A stretch of 64,000 nucleotides of DNA. It comes from Cololabis saira (lineage: Eukaryota > Chordata > Actinopteri > Beloniformes > Belonidae). The position numbers and the translations under genes are program-made. Positions 1-12,784 of the stretch are shown in pieces (the stretch's first letter is position 1; every line of letters starts with the position of its first letter). The notes under the pieces are model-generated. The model saw only the letters and a list, made by a program, of their open reading frames with translations, searched no databases and was not told where the DNA came from. The stretch covers positions 28,470,879 through 28,534,878 of the forward strand of contig NC_084596.1 in assembly GCF_033807715.1 (NCBI RefSeq), written 5' to 3'.

Positions 1-300
1 CAGACTGCATGTTTCAGTTCAATTCAATTGTATTCATGTACTATCTATTACAATACAAGTTGACAAGTTAGGCGTTTTCCAGAGACCCAGAACATGACCC
101 CCAAGAAATGATGACATAAACAATGGCAGGCAAAAACTCCCCTAGTGGGAGAAAAACCTTAAAGCCAAACAGTTGCAAGGAAAAACTCCCCTTTATGAGG
201 GAAGAAACCTTGAACAGGACCAGACTCATAAGTTGGGACCCTCCTGCCGGAGGCCAGCCGGGTAAAAAAGGGAGATCAGACAGAAAATGAAGAACAGAGA
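1..300 (-). repeat. Dispersed teleost repeat (3' part, minus orientation)
   Basis: The segment has the phrase types 'aaaaactcccct' and 'gagacccagaacatgaccccc', which reappear in reverse orientation at about 8235-8440 inside srsf11. Read on the minus strand it ends in an AT-rich tail. Shared blocks at two sites show it is a dispersed repeat. The class (SINE-like or LINE 3' end) cannot be decided from this window. Confidence 0.6.
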
Positions 301-660
301 GGAGAGACAAAGACACAATGGTGAGTTGGTGTACTACAGGGATGACTACATAAACAGATGTAGACAGCAGACACTGGGATGATCAGAGGGGGGGACTGCA
401 GGGCAGCATGCAGCTCCTGAAGCTCTGGCCTGCAAACATGCCCAGAAGAGAAAAGGAGGGACCAGTACAACAAACTACAAGAACAATTATGGTGAAGCGA
501 TACTTCTAATTAATATCTGAGGGTTGATCTGAGGAAAGGAAAGAGGAGAGGAGAAGAGTGATTGGCACCATTAGGTGGATCATGTTGGTGTCCCCCTGCA
601 GCGTAGGTCTATAGGGAAGCTTTGCGTTAGTCTTGACCTGTAGCTGCTGCGATGACTACT
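301..660. other. Intergenic, nothing recognised
   Basis: The sequence between the two repeat fragments is purine-rich on the plus strand, with short ORFs only. I see no conserved domain, RNA gene or splice-bounded exon here. Confidence 0.4.
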
Positions 661-960
661 GGCCCTAACACATTAAAGTTTAAACTAACTACAAGCTTTA
701 CTAAACACAAACATTTTAAGTTTGGTTTTAAAGGTGGAGGTGGTGTCAGCCTCATTAACCCAAACAGGAAGTTGGTTCCATTGTAACGGTTTCTGATAGA
801 AGGCCCATCCTCCAAATCTACATTTGGAAACTACGAGTAAACCTGCACTCTGAGAACGTGGAGCTCTATTAGGAATATAAGCTACTATTAGGTCTTGCAA
901 ATATTGTGGGACTAGGCCGTTATGGGTTTTATACGCAATCACATTTTGAATTGGATCAAC
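660..960 (-). mobile_element. Non-LTR retrotransposon remnant (C-terminal end of ORF2)
   Basis: A minus-strand frame over about 685-942 gives an 85-residue peptide with the pattern NGLVPQYLQDLI, a run of Arg/Ser, then WNQLP and FKTKLK. That order is typical of the last about 80 residues of fish CR1/L2-type ORF2 proteins, after the reverse transcriptase. There is no RT domain, so this is a 5'-truncated copy. The family is inferred from pattern only. Confidence 0.6.
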
Positions 961-2007
961 TGCAAGTGTTCAACTGCAGAGCTCTCTTTGGACATCTTCC
1001 ATTCACTCAATTTATCTTTAAACAGCAACAAAGCGGTCCGACACTGATAGACCTTGGCCTTAGAGTTCACGTGAATCTCTGGAAAGTCTTCTGGGTTCTT
1101 TTGTTGTCATTTGTTTCAGCTGTCTCTTCAATTTGCCATCAGTTCTCCTCTTACATCCACATTTATTGAGGTTGGTTACAGTCCGGTGGACCCTAAAGTT
1201 GTGATTGAAATTTGCAACTGTAATCGCAGGAACAGGCTTAGGAACCGTTTGTGTGCTGCTCAGTGTCAGTTTTTTTTTTTTTGTTGAACCACAATTCAAA
1301 AGCAGTGTCTAATTTTAATTAATCAATTTTTAGTAAATAATCCATTAGTACTTATCACCAGGCAGTATAAGTAGCACTTGAGTGTACTTAAAGGCATGTC
1401 CCACCATCCTTAACAGGAAACGCTGAATATTTTAGAAATGTAGGATTCTGAGCAGTTTTTAATGACAATTGATTTAGAGTCGGTATGGTGTACTGATGCA
1501 AAATTAAACTCTGGTATTTTATTAATGCCTAATTTTTCATGCAAAATTCAGAAAAATCCAGCCATCCTTCAAACATTCTCTTCTGTCCGTCTCTCTTGCT
1601 TAATTCTGTCTATAGCTATTACCATTTTTCTACAGGTCTTGTCACTTGAGATAAAAAAAAAATTAAAATATCAAAGTCATTGCTCTTTAAACAGGCTTTA
1701 TTATATAAAAAGGTATCCTTGATAAAACACTTCCACATGAGCAAGATGCAACTTCTATGTGAAGGAGGGAAAAAAGACCCGACATAACAGCAAACACATA
1801 TGAAAAAACACAAGATACAATACAAGAAGTGACAAAGTTTGATAACGAGCTCGACAGAAGCAAGTCCAATCTAATTCCAGTTTTTACTAATCACAGCTGT
1901 GGTGGCAAAGAGCCACTGAATACTTACTATGACAAACCGAGAAAAAGTCATTAGCCAAACAATTCTGCAAAAAACAGTATTGTCATCAGCACAATTAACA
2001 GTTTTTT

Positions 2008-2013
2008 TTTATT
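2008..2013 (-). terminator. srsf11: Candidate poly(A) signal for srsf11
   Basis: AATAAA is read on the minus strand (TTTATT on plus), 106 bp downstream of the srsf11 stop codon. A second AATAAA lies at 1697-1702, so the 3' end may be alternative. Only the motif is seen; cleavage is not shown. Confidence 0.4.
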
Positions 2014-2118
2014 TCTCCAACACTTCACATTTTAGATTTTTGGAAAAAAAAAAAAACACATAGTATATTTACAAACAAACTGGAGGGATAATGTGGGGGG
2101 TAAAGTGGGGCAGACCAC

Positions 2119-5100
2119 TCAGTCACTGACATCCATGTCCTCTTCATGGTGATCATCTGCACCGTTAACTTTGGCCTGCTTCACGAGCCGCGACGTGCCG
2201 TTACCTTCTACAGACTGAGGAGACAAAGCAGAATCGTCTGAATCCTTCCTGTCCTCCCTCTCCTTCTCGCTGTCATACCCTTGTTCTTCTTCATCATAAT
2301 CTCTGGTGATCTGTGAAGTTGACACCAGTGGGTTATGTGACATTTTTAAGGTGCACAGTCTAGAGATCGTCAGAACAGTGACGCCCTTGCCGTCTAAGAC
2401 ATAAGTGCACAGCAAATATGAGGGGTGCACCATATCATTTTTCTTTACGGTTAACTGCTTCTGTATGGCCCGGTACCGATAACCACTAAGTTCATATTTT
2501 TATATTTGATATCTGCAAGCGATCTGCAGTGTGTGCATCCAGGAGAATAAATAAAAAAACATTCTAAGATACAGTTATGAAAAACTAATATTTTAGTAGC
2601 TATGGCCAAACAGTAAGTGAATACAACTTACAAATCTTTTTTATAGTTCTCAAAAGCTGCTGAATGGAAATACCAATACTTCATGGTATCGTTTCAGTCA
2701 TAATACTATAAAGCAGCTAGTTCAGGTTCTTTCAATACAGCTTTGCTGCCATGATGACCGTTTGTGTGAGATTCAAGACTGGTTGTGTGTGAAAAGAAGG
2801 CTTTCTTTGAAATCAGCAGCAGTGTTATCTGACAAAAACAACCAGACTGGTGAAGACGTGTTAGCTCCAGTATTGTGATGCCAACGCTCATTTCCAGTCA
2901 GGCAGATACAGTGCCATACATGGGTCCTACCAGGGAAGCGCAGCTCACGATGTGATGAGCGAAACAGCCCGTTTTAAAAAGGCACTACCTGCTAGCCAGC
3001 AATGTCACCATTATCATTACTTTATTAGATCCATGTGTCAGATTTATTTATCCAACAGATAAAAATGTAAATTTCCCACAAATCTACCCATAATTTACAT
3101 CCTCTGAAAATATAACGAACCAACCTTCACATCTGCTTTATCTCCATCGGATTTCCTTTCTCGCTCCCGTTCTTTGTCTTTACTTTTCTTTTTCTTGCTG
3201 GTGGAACGCTCTCGTTCTTCACGGATGCGCTCTTTATCACTCCTGCGGTCCCGTTCCTTTTCCTTTTCCCTCTTCTTTTCCTTCTTATGTCTGTACAAGG
3301 TGAAAAAGAAAACATTTTAAAATTAGACATATTAGGAAGAAAAAAATAAGTAATTTCTTTAAGGTTCGAGCATTACGGTTTGGTATTTGGGGCCTTGCCA
3401 GAACATAAGAATGTCTTTAGTTTCCTTCGGGATGAATAAAGTATCTATCTTTCTATCTCATTAGATCACTCAAGAGTACGCTGCCCCAGTCAGGAGGAAT
3501 GGTAGAAACTGAGCACGTCAAATTTTGGTCCCGTTTCTACTTCACACTAGGATTTTGTTATAACAACCAATACTACCACTCAATAATGGACACACAAACC
3601 TCCGAGGAGATGGAGTTGGAGAGGTTCTCCTTTTAGGAGACTTCTTAGGAGGAGATCTGCTGGCACTGCGACTTCTCCTGCGTCTCCTGTGTAGCAAAAT
3701 AGGAAAAAATATAACTTATTCAGACCAAATGACTGAAAAACAAAATACTGTTCTTAAAGCAGGGTATACACAAAAAAGTACTCCACATTTGACTTTCATA
3801 GCAGTATGGCCAAGTCAGTATTTATATCGTCTGTGTGATTAAGTTCACCACATTTAAACTTCAATGGTGAAATAACTTGTACTTGAAGACATGATCTGTA
3901 CTCACCGGCTGATGCTGCGAGACCGCCTGGCTGTGCTGTAGCTTTTGGGTGGTGTTTTGGATTTTTTTCTCCCGCCACCATCATCCTTCTTCCTTTCTCT
4001 GTAGATTAACCCAGCACTAAAATGTCAGAAGGCTTTAATCTCACAAAGCACAACTCTTTCAGAGTATAGTTTAAACTACCTGGACCTGCTTCGAGATCTT
4101 CGTCCTCTGTCTCGAGAGTGGGTATGTCTCCTACGTGGACTTCTGGAGCGCCTTCTGTTTCTTGAGTTTGATCTACGCCTTGATCTGCTCCTGGTTCGCC
4201 TGCGATTCGACATTCAGAGCATATCAGTTAAACGCACATTACAAAATATCTGCATACAAGTTGTTCCAGTTATAATTACCTGTGTCTTGAACGAGACCTG
4301 GATCTTCGTCTTCTGGACCGGGACCGAGAGCGAGAATGCTTCTTTTTGCTGTCTTTGTCTGCAGCATATCAAAATCAAATTTGCTTAGACAATTTTTCTG
4401 GGTACATTGATGGATCTTTAACAATATCTGAACATCAGGAATTAAGAAATAAATTAGAAATGTCTAAATGAATGACAAAGTTGTGTGTGAAACTTTAGAA
4501 CCTATCACACAATAGTGTGTAATCTTTTACCCATTATGACCAGAGCTACATGCATGTTTTTACATTTCAAGCTTCAAGTCATGCACATGTGCATCATCAT
4601 TTTTAAAGACATGAAAAGTTAAAAGTTAGAATTTTAATTAAGTTTTTTATGAATTTATACTTCCACTTACGTCCAGGTTCAATAGCAGCAGAAATGAGCG
4701 ACTGGGCCTCTCTCACTCTCTTCATGGCCTCTTCAATCTCTTTATTAGATGCGTCAGCTTTCAGGCTTGCACTCAGGTTTAGACCAGCAGCCAAGGGATT
4801 AAGTCTTATGGATAAATATTAGTTAGTTGACTAATGATAACTTTTAAAAAACTGTCAAATCTCCCCCCAAATTGCAAGAGGTAAACATCTTTGCAGAAAC
4901 TTACTTTGGATCCGTCATCATTTTTAACAGTTGGTCAGCAGCCTGTATGGAGACAGAAGGAAAAAGATGGTCACGCTTAATTCCACAGAATATTCAGGAA
5001 ATTTTGACAAACAAAAACTGTATTTAAAGCACAGCGATAAAAGGTTCCAACCTGGGGGTTCATGTTGGGTCCTGGGAATCCAAATGCTGCCATTGGATCA

Positions 5101-8100
5101 ATGCCTGGACCACCAAAGGGGTTCTGTCCAAGCTGAAATGAACAAATAACTTGTTATTCCAACACAGTCATGGTTTACATTTCAAGTTAAAAGTCGCTTA
5201 TTCTTCTCAACACAAATTATTAAAAAGTATCTTGATGCAAACTTAATCACTACCGTTTAAAACTTTTTAATTCCATGAACTCAATAAAATGGATGTTAGC
5301 TTCACCTATTATGTTAATTAACAACCTGCAACACCAAAGTTGCTCCCTGGTGGACTTTTCAATTAAAGCAAACTTATTCCTGGGTCAAGTGTTGCTCTAT
5401 GCAACAAGTTGTCTTGATCAGCAAAATTCTCTTAAATTATTTTTTAAAATATATTTATTTCTTGTTTGTAGCAATAAATCCAATTTTCAATATGTCCAGG
5501 TTATAAAGACGTTTAAAAAACATGAATAATGTGTTTGCTGATAAAGAACATGTTGTGATCAGAACATGTAATAATGAACATTGAGCTACTTACACCTGGA
5601 TTAGGCATGGGATTCGGTGTTGGAAGAAGGCCGCCTCCAGGCAGAATTCCTGCAACAGCATTGGCCGGTGCCAACAGGGACAAAGCTTTAGCCTCATCTG
5701 GAATAGATCCTATAGGAAAATACAAAGCAGGTATTAAGAAGGGATGTATAAACACAACATACACAGAAGACGCTGTGGAAAAGTCAGAAAAAAAAGTCTT
5801 CTCACTGCATTTCTTGAAATTAGTTTCAATAAAATGGTTACCTTACAGATCAGAGTTCCCTCTATTCAAAATAATCATTGCAGTGACATAACTATTGCTG
5901 GAATAAATCAGACTACTCCAATGAACACTGCCAAAAATGTATCACCTGAATGTGTTTTTTAAGTCATGAACCAAACGTTAGCAAGAACAGCTGCTTCTCC
6001 AGTTGGGTGAGCCCTCAATTTTCATTTAGATGCTTACTGAAACAAGCGACTCACGCTGGCGGCTTCGCTACTAAAAGCACACAGAGAAAAATCGAGATAC
6101 AAACAACAGAGAGAATTTTAGGGAATTGCCAGGAACACTATACAAGCTATCAGTGTCTACTTACCAGAAACACATTTCGGAGGGTTAAATGGTTTGTCTG
6201 CTAAATGGAAATAAATTTCAGGGTAGGTAGCCTGCCCGCTGTGCATCATTAGTTTAAAATCCTTACTTCACACTGCATCAATTGACTTACATATGTGTCA
6301 CTTCCTTTTTTGCAACCCTTTTACAATAAAATTAAACTTCAGAAGAAATGTGCACTACCTTTTGGTTCTTTTATTTTTCCCCCCAAAGAGAGACACCTCG
6401 TAATCATTTCGCCCATAATCTTATCCCAATAAAACCTTTACACAAAATGAAATGACCTAAATATGGACAAAACAGTGACAACATTTAAATACAAATGTAC
6501 ACTGGAGAGAGAAATTGCTGCAGGACACAAAACTGTTGGATGGTATTTTCAGCAGGGCCTGGTATACAGGACTGGCTGAGCCAGGAAAAAGAACTGTAAA
6601 ACACAACAACAAAAGGAGACCACTGTTAAAAGAGAATATGGCACCAACACTATATCATGTCGGTTGGCTATCTTAAACAATTTATAACAATGAGTTGTTT
6701 AATAATTTGCCCAAAACATGAAAACCATTCATCTTTTTTAAGTCCGAGATTAGCTCATACTATTAAGAAAATAAGGTGATTTTTTGTTAATATAGCCTGA
6801 AGTGTAGGCTACCTAAACACTGCAATTTTTGTAGTCTTTTTCTACAACCCCTTGTCACTAGACTCAAATAACTAGCAGTATTTCAAAGTTATTTTTGTCA
6901 ATCCCTTAAGAAAAAATATTAGACAGGGAATCAGGTCACAGAAATACAAATTAATTGTTTATCTTAGGAAAAAAAACAGCTAAATCCTAAAAAAAAACTA
7001 AGTAATGTAGGAGGGGAGGAAAGGGGGAAAATACAGGGATAAAAAAACAAAAAAACCTGATGTTTTGAGGAAGCATTTCAATTACAGATTTTTAAGACAT
7101 TTGGTTCTCCAAATGTCTAAGAATCCAAATATGTTGTAGTTTCTAGTCATTCTGTCTTTGAGAAACTTTACATTTAAAAAACAAAAGTAACAATCTTAAT
7201 AAAAATCACTGGCCACCCAGTATTCAAGTGTTTGAGTAAGCTGCATTATAAGCAGCAGATCTGAATAGCCCTCATATGTAACATTTTTGCTTTAAATAAA
7301 ATCACCTAGGAAAGAAAAAAAAGAAAAAAGGAAAAGAGAAAGACCAGGCAGAGACAGAATAGAGGACAAAAGAGAGGGATGGGGCTTGAATGCTTGTTGG
7401 CCCTTGCAAATGTCTACAATTCCCTGTTGGCAGGCAGAGGACCACTTTCAGCCATCAACGAGGGACCTGCTTTTGCCTTCTTCACTATAAAAGTCACACA
7501 CACACATACATACACACACACAAATAACAAAGAGAGGTTTAACAGTGGATAGTCCAATACGGGGGAGAAAATAAATATGCATCTGGTTAAGTGCCTTTCT
7601 ACTTCACCTCTGAACGCAGAAGCGTCTGTGCCCAATGATGGGGAATATTCAGCTTCTCACATGTAAAGCACATTTTGTGTACATTTTGAATGTAATCCAA
7701 ATGATTCTATGCTAAGGCCAGAAAAAAGGTCTGTTGTATTGCTCCAGTAAAGTAAAATACACTAAATGATAAATGCAAAGTGATGCATATAAAATGTGTT
7801 ATCAAAAAAAAAAAGAAAAGAGTATACACTTCATATAACCAGGAGGAATTACACTTGTAGCTTCCAATCAAATTATCTTTAAAAAATGTAGATGTAGACT
7901 GGGGTGTGCTGGTGTGAAAAAAAGGGGACAAATGGAATATATAAACATTTTTTTAAACTAATTTACACTGTCACAGGTCATGCCATTCAATCAAATAAAG
8001 AGCACAACAGACAAAACGATGAGACAAACCTTCAGCAAATGGGACCACGATCAAGGCTCTGTCCACAAACACAGTGTTAGTCAGATGCTGAGACACTCCT

Positions 8101-8822
8101 ACAGACTCGGGCTCCTGGAACTTCACAAAGCAGACCCGCGATGTAACTGGCATCGGAGAATCACTGTTGAGATGGATGAAAGTAAAATGTCATAAAAATT
8201 ACAGTTACAAAAGCCAAACGACAAAACAGTTGCCATATCTGTAAATTGGGAGTTAAGGGGAGTTTTTACTTGCCACTGTTTGGCTTAAGGATTTACTCCA
8301 ACTAGGGGAGTTTTTACCTTCCATTTTTAATGTTATGTTTATGTAATAATTGCTCGGGGGTCATGTTCTGGGTCTCTGGAAAGCGCCTAGAGACAACTTC
8401 TGTTGTAATAGACGCCATATAAATAAAATTGAAAATATTCTGATTCTTTAGCTTGGAAAAAAGCCCTCTTTAATGCAAAATCTGGTACAGACTGGAAACA
8501 ATAGTGTCAAAACATTATCCAAAGGTCAACAATTTGTGTGGCTGCCTGTAGTAGAGAGAAACTGCAAAGCAGCCGAACAAACATTGTAAGATTCTTGATT
8601 TAGAAAAGTGATATTTGTGTTTCTTCGCCAATTAAAATATTTAGATTTTGCAATCTAGAATACGGTATGCTTTATCTTTTCTTTTCAAAAAATGATTTAT
8701 ACATCAAGTAATGTTAGAACACTGAAATGTGCATCAATTTGCGCCCAAAACAAGATGGGGGAAGTTGGATAACAAGAAGATCAACTTTTAACACGTCTCC
8801 TCTCTCAGTTGTCTGTCTGTGA

Positions 8823-8875
<53 letters not shown>

Positions 8876-9096
8876 AGCGATCCTCTCTGCCTGTCACCGG
8901 GAGGTTTAGAACTCCGGGGTTTCCTTCTTCTGTTGTTATTGTTAAGGGGTTGTTTTAAGTTCTACCGGAGACGTTAGACGTTAGAGTGTTAGTCTGCCGT
9001 TGGGATTGTCAGAGAACCTGGTTGTTTGTTTTCCTGCTCGGTAATAAACTGGCAAGAAAGTACGAGCCGTCTCCTCCCTGTCTGTCACACATTACA

Positions 9097-9135
<39 letters not shown>

Positions 9136-9139
9136 TGAA

Positions 9140-9177
<38 letters not shown>

Positions 9178-9660
9178 AAAACATGGTTTCAACCTTTAAC
9201 AGTTGATCAGATACTTAATAACTAAATATAGATAAATTCTAAGAAAAGTATAAGTTAATGGTGCAACACGAGACTACGTCAGGTCCAGCTCTTAAGCCTG
9301 ATTTATGGTTCCGCGTTACACCAACGAAGAGCCTACGGCAAAGGGGCGCGTCGACGCGTACCCTACGCCTAGGGCTCTGCGTCGATTTAACGCGGAACCG
9401 TAAATCAGGCTTTAGCCTGGTTAGCATGGGCCTGCCCTCCGCGAAAACAAGCATGCGTTGCTACAAAAAACCGTAAAACCAACCACATCCTATAATTAAC
9501 GTCGACTTCAAGCAACTGAGAGACATTTTACTACTCACTCTGGAGGAAACAACTTGAGTTCTTCAATGGTTCCCAGGAAACCGAACAATGTCCTCATCTG
9601 CTCGGACGTGGTGCTCGGCGACACATTAGTCACCTGGACCACCTTCGTAGTGTAGCTCAT
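2119..9660 (-). CDS. srsf11: Serine/arginine-rich splicing factor 11 (p54), 12 coding exons
   Basis: Nuclear SR-family protein that acts in pre-mRNA splicing. Coding exons, 5' to 3': 9539-9660, 8030-8163, 5594-5709, 5052-5132, 4905-4942, 4671-4804, 4280-4358, 4080-4199, 3906-3998, 3600-3686, 3125-3290, 2119-2310. All joins are GT-AG, keep frame and total 1362 nt (453 aa plus stop). Exons 1-2 encode the RNA-recognition motif, which begins near the N-terminus (QVTNVSPSTTSEQMRTLFGF). Exons 3-5 encode a Pro/Gly/Ala hinge (LLPGGGLLPTPNP), exon 6 the IEEAMKRVREAQSLISAAIE helix, and exons 7-11 the Arg/Ser and Lys/Glu-rich domain. The end DHHEEDMDVSD is the SRSF11 signature and rules out the related SREK1. 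Human SRSF11 has an extra Gly-rich N-terminus that is absent here; the start used is the only ATG in phase in exon 1. Confidence 0.95.
3395..3462 (+). repeat. LINE 3'-tail fragment in srsf11 intron
   Basis: A short segment ends in the 'cttcgggatgaataaagtatc' type motif followed by a degenerate TATC/TTTC microsatellite tail. This is the usual end of many teleost non-LTR elements. It lies in the intron between exons 10 and 11 of srsf11 and does not touch the splice sites. Confidence 0.5.
5710..8029 (-). other. Long srsf11 intron 2, no exon recognised
   Basis: This 2.3-kb intron separates the RRM exons from the hinge exons. It is AT-rich with several A-tracts and a short CA/TA run near 7495-7520. 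It contains no ORF with a recognisable domain. SR-protein genes often hide conserved non-coding (poison) exons in such introns, but I cannot point to one here without comparison to other fish. Confidence 0.5.
8235..8440 (+). repeat. Dispersed teleost repeat, second copy
   Basis: Plus-strand copy of the repeat at 1-300. It contains two 'ggggagtttttac' blocks, 'ggggtcatgttctgggtctctgg' type wording and an AT-rich end with AATAAA. It sits in srsf11 intron 1 just upstream of exon 2. The opposite orientation of the two copies is simply independent insertion. Confidence 0.6.
8825..9180. repeat. (TA)n / (CA)n microsatellite tract, interrupted
   Basis: Pure TA repeats run at about 8825-8872, then resume after 9096 as TA, CA and TA/CA mixtures to about 9178. 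The tract is split by the 224-bp solo LTR at 8873-9096. Confidence 0.85.
8873..9096 (+). mobile_element. Probable solo LTR inserted in a TA microsatellite
   Basis: A unique 224-bp block starts TGTAGCGATCC and ends CACACATTACA, so it has the TG...CA ends of an LTR with a short TGTA/TACA inverted end. It contains a single AATAAA (in 'ggtaataaactgg') about 60 bp before the end, as an R/U5 boundary would. Both flanks are TA repeat, so a target duplication cannot be separated from the microsatellite. No internal retroelement sequence is next to it. The family is not determined. Confidence 0.6.
9295..9411. mobile_element. Harbinger-type MITE, 117 bp
   Basis: The block is a near-perfect hairpin: about 24-bp inverted ends (AGCCTGATTTATGGTTCCGC and its complement at the right end) enclose a GC-rich loop with several CG dinucleotides. 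It is flanked by TTA at 9292-9294 and 9412-9414, the 3-bp target duplication expected of PIF/Harbinger elements. It has no coding capacity. It lies in srsf11 intron 1, about 130 bp from exon 1. Confidence 0.7.
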
Positions 9661-9860
9661 CTTTGCGACAGAAACCGTTTATGCAACAACAAATTCAGAA
9701 AACGAGAATTTTTAACTATCGTAGCCGATATCCGTTGGTTATTAAGTAGGTTTTTTTAAGTAAATCGTCTGGCTAAGCTCTGTTCATCGACGACAACGAC
9801 AAACGACGGTTGAGCCTCGCCGCCATATTGGGTAATGCCCGAGGAAGTGCGCATGCGTAA
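9661..9860 (-). promoter_or_regulatory. srsf11: srsf11 promoter / 5' UTR with YY1-like, ETS-like and NRF1-like motifs
   Basis: Upstream of the srsf11 ATG, the minus strand reads AATATGGCGGC (plus 9819-9829), a match to the YY1 consensus often found at transcription starts of housekeeping genes. Just further upstream is a GGAA/TTCC core, and CGCATGCGCA (plus 9848-9857), the palindromic NRF1 motif. No TATA box is seen. This fits a TATA-less, broadly expressed splicing-factor promoter. Motifs are seen; activity is inferred. Confidence 0.6.
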
Positions 9861-10094
9861 AACTGACCATCGCTCTGAATCTCTGGTCTGCTTGTGAAGC
9901 TGCATCAAACATTGTTGTCATCAAAAGGTGTATTTTTATTGAGTTTTTAATGTGCAATGCACCTTTAGTTGTTGTTTGCTTGAAAACGTGTTTCATAAAT
10001 AAATAGAGTAAAAAAAAAATTAAAAAATGTAATTATTTCACGTGTTTACGAGATTATAGACGGCTAATTCCATGGGAAAAGGGATTTATTTAAG

Positions 10095-10127
10095 AAGGAA
10101 GGAAGGAAGGAAGGAAGGAAGGAAGGA

Positions 10128-10201
<74 letters not shown>
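10095..10201 (+). repeat. (AAGG)n(AAAG)n microsatellite
   Basis: Tetranucleotide array: AAGG units, then AAAG units, about 107 bp, uninterrupted. The Phe/Leu/Ser repeat peptides that can be translated across it are artefacts of the repeat. Confidence 0.95.
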
Positions 10202-10202
<1 letters not shown>

Positions 10203-10288
10203 TTTGGCCCCCAATAACCATAAGAGGTCGCCCTCCAGGTGACAGCAGGACCTATGATCAGGGCACATAAACCTTGCAGCATGATTAT

Positions 10289-10931
10289 CAGAGGTGTCAA
10301 AAGTGTTCACATTCATTACTCAGGTAGAAGAATAAATACTAGAGTTTAAAAATACTCATGTAGAAGTTGAAGTATCAACTCAAGTTTTTTACTCGAGTAA
10401 TAGTATAAAAGTACTGGTTTCAAAACTACTTAAAGTATAAAAGTAAAAGTAATGTAAGGGGGGGGAAAAGCCATTAAGTATAATGCAAATATATTAAAGA
10501 ACCATATATGTGTACTATTGAGCATTAACATGTGTTTCAGAGAGCAGGAGATATGATGACTAGTTGCCTATAAGTATTGTAATGGTGCAAAAAGTCAAAC
10601 TTCAGAGGCATGTTATCATTTATCCTAACCTTTATTGGAATGTACATCCAAGTTTAGTTGCAGGAATCTGAGGGAACGGATGAAAGAACAAAACTGGACA
10701 AGAACATCTGTGCCACAACCACAACCAAAGTCCCTCTATCCGGATGGAGCAATTTAACTGGATAGTTTTATTTTAAAGGCCGAAATGAAATAGAGTAACA
10801 AGGCTGTTTTTAAAATGTAAAGAGTAAAAAGTACAGATAATTACGAGAAAATGTATAAGAAGTATAGATAACAGAAATTTCTACTTATGTAAGGTAACGA
10901 AGTATTTGTACTTCGTTACTTGACACCTCTG
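10289..10931. mobile_element. hAT-type non-autonomous element, 643 bp, with perfect 8-bp target duplication
   Basis: The left end CAGAGGTGTCAAAAGT and the right end ending GACACCTCTG are inverted repeats. ATGATTAT occurs immediately outside both ends (10281-10288 and 10932-10939), a perfect 8-bp target-site duplication. Ends beginning CAGAGG and an 8-bp duplication identify a hAT-superfamily element. The inside has no long ORF, so it is non-autonomous. The intact duplication suggests a fairly recent insertion between srsf11 and rpe65. Confidence 0.85.
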
Positions 10932-10939
10932 ATGATTAT

Positions 10940-12599
<1,660 letters not shown>

Positions 12600-12600
<1 letters not shown>

Positions 12601-12784
12601 TGTTCATGTGACATGTGTGACACGATTGGCCAGAAGAGAGATTTACTGTTCAGAGCCTTACGTTTGAGGGGGACGGGACAAATAAATACCCCAAAGCTAC
12701 TGGGGGACTGGAGACTTCCATTTCAGAAGTGGCCACAGGCTTTTCAACAGTTTCAATTGTGTGTTGCAACAACAACAAGGAAAC
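12600..12784 (+). promoter_or_regulatory. rpe65: rpe65 promoter and 5' UTR
   Basis: TCATGTGA at 12604-12611, directly followed by CATGTG at 12612-12617, forms an M-box and a second E-box of the kind bound by MITF/TFE factors. MITF is a master regulator of retinal pigment epithelium genes. About 70 bp downstream is an AT-rich TATA-like run (AAATAAATA, about 12679-12688), and the ATG is at 12785. Motifs and spacing are seen; factor binding is inferred. Confidence 0.5.

Noticed and set aside
2119..9660. Assignment of the minus-strand SR gene to srek1
   Set aside because: RRM sequence, hinge and the DHHEEDMDVSD C-terminus fit SRSF11; SREK1 has a different N-terminus and C-terminus.
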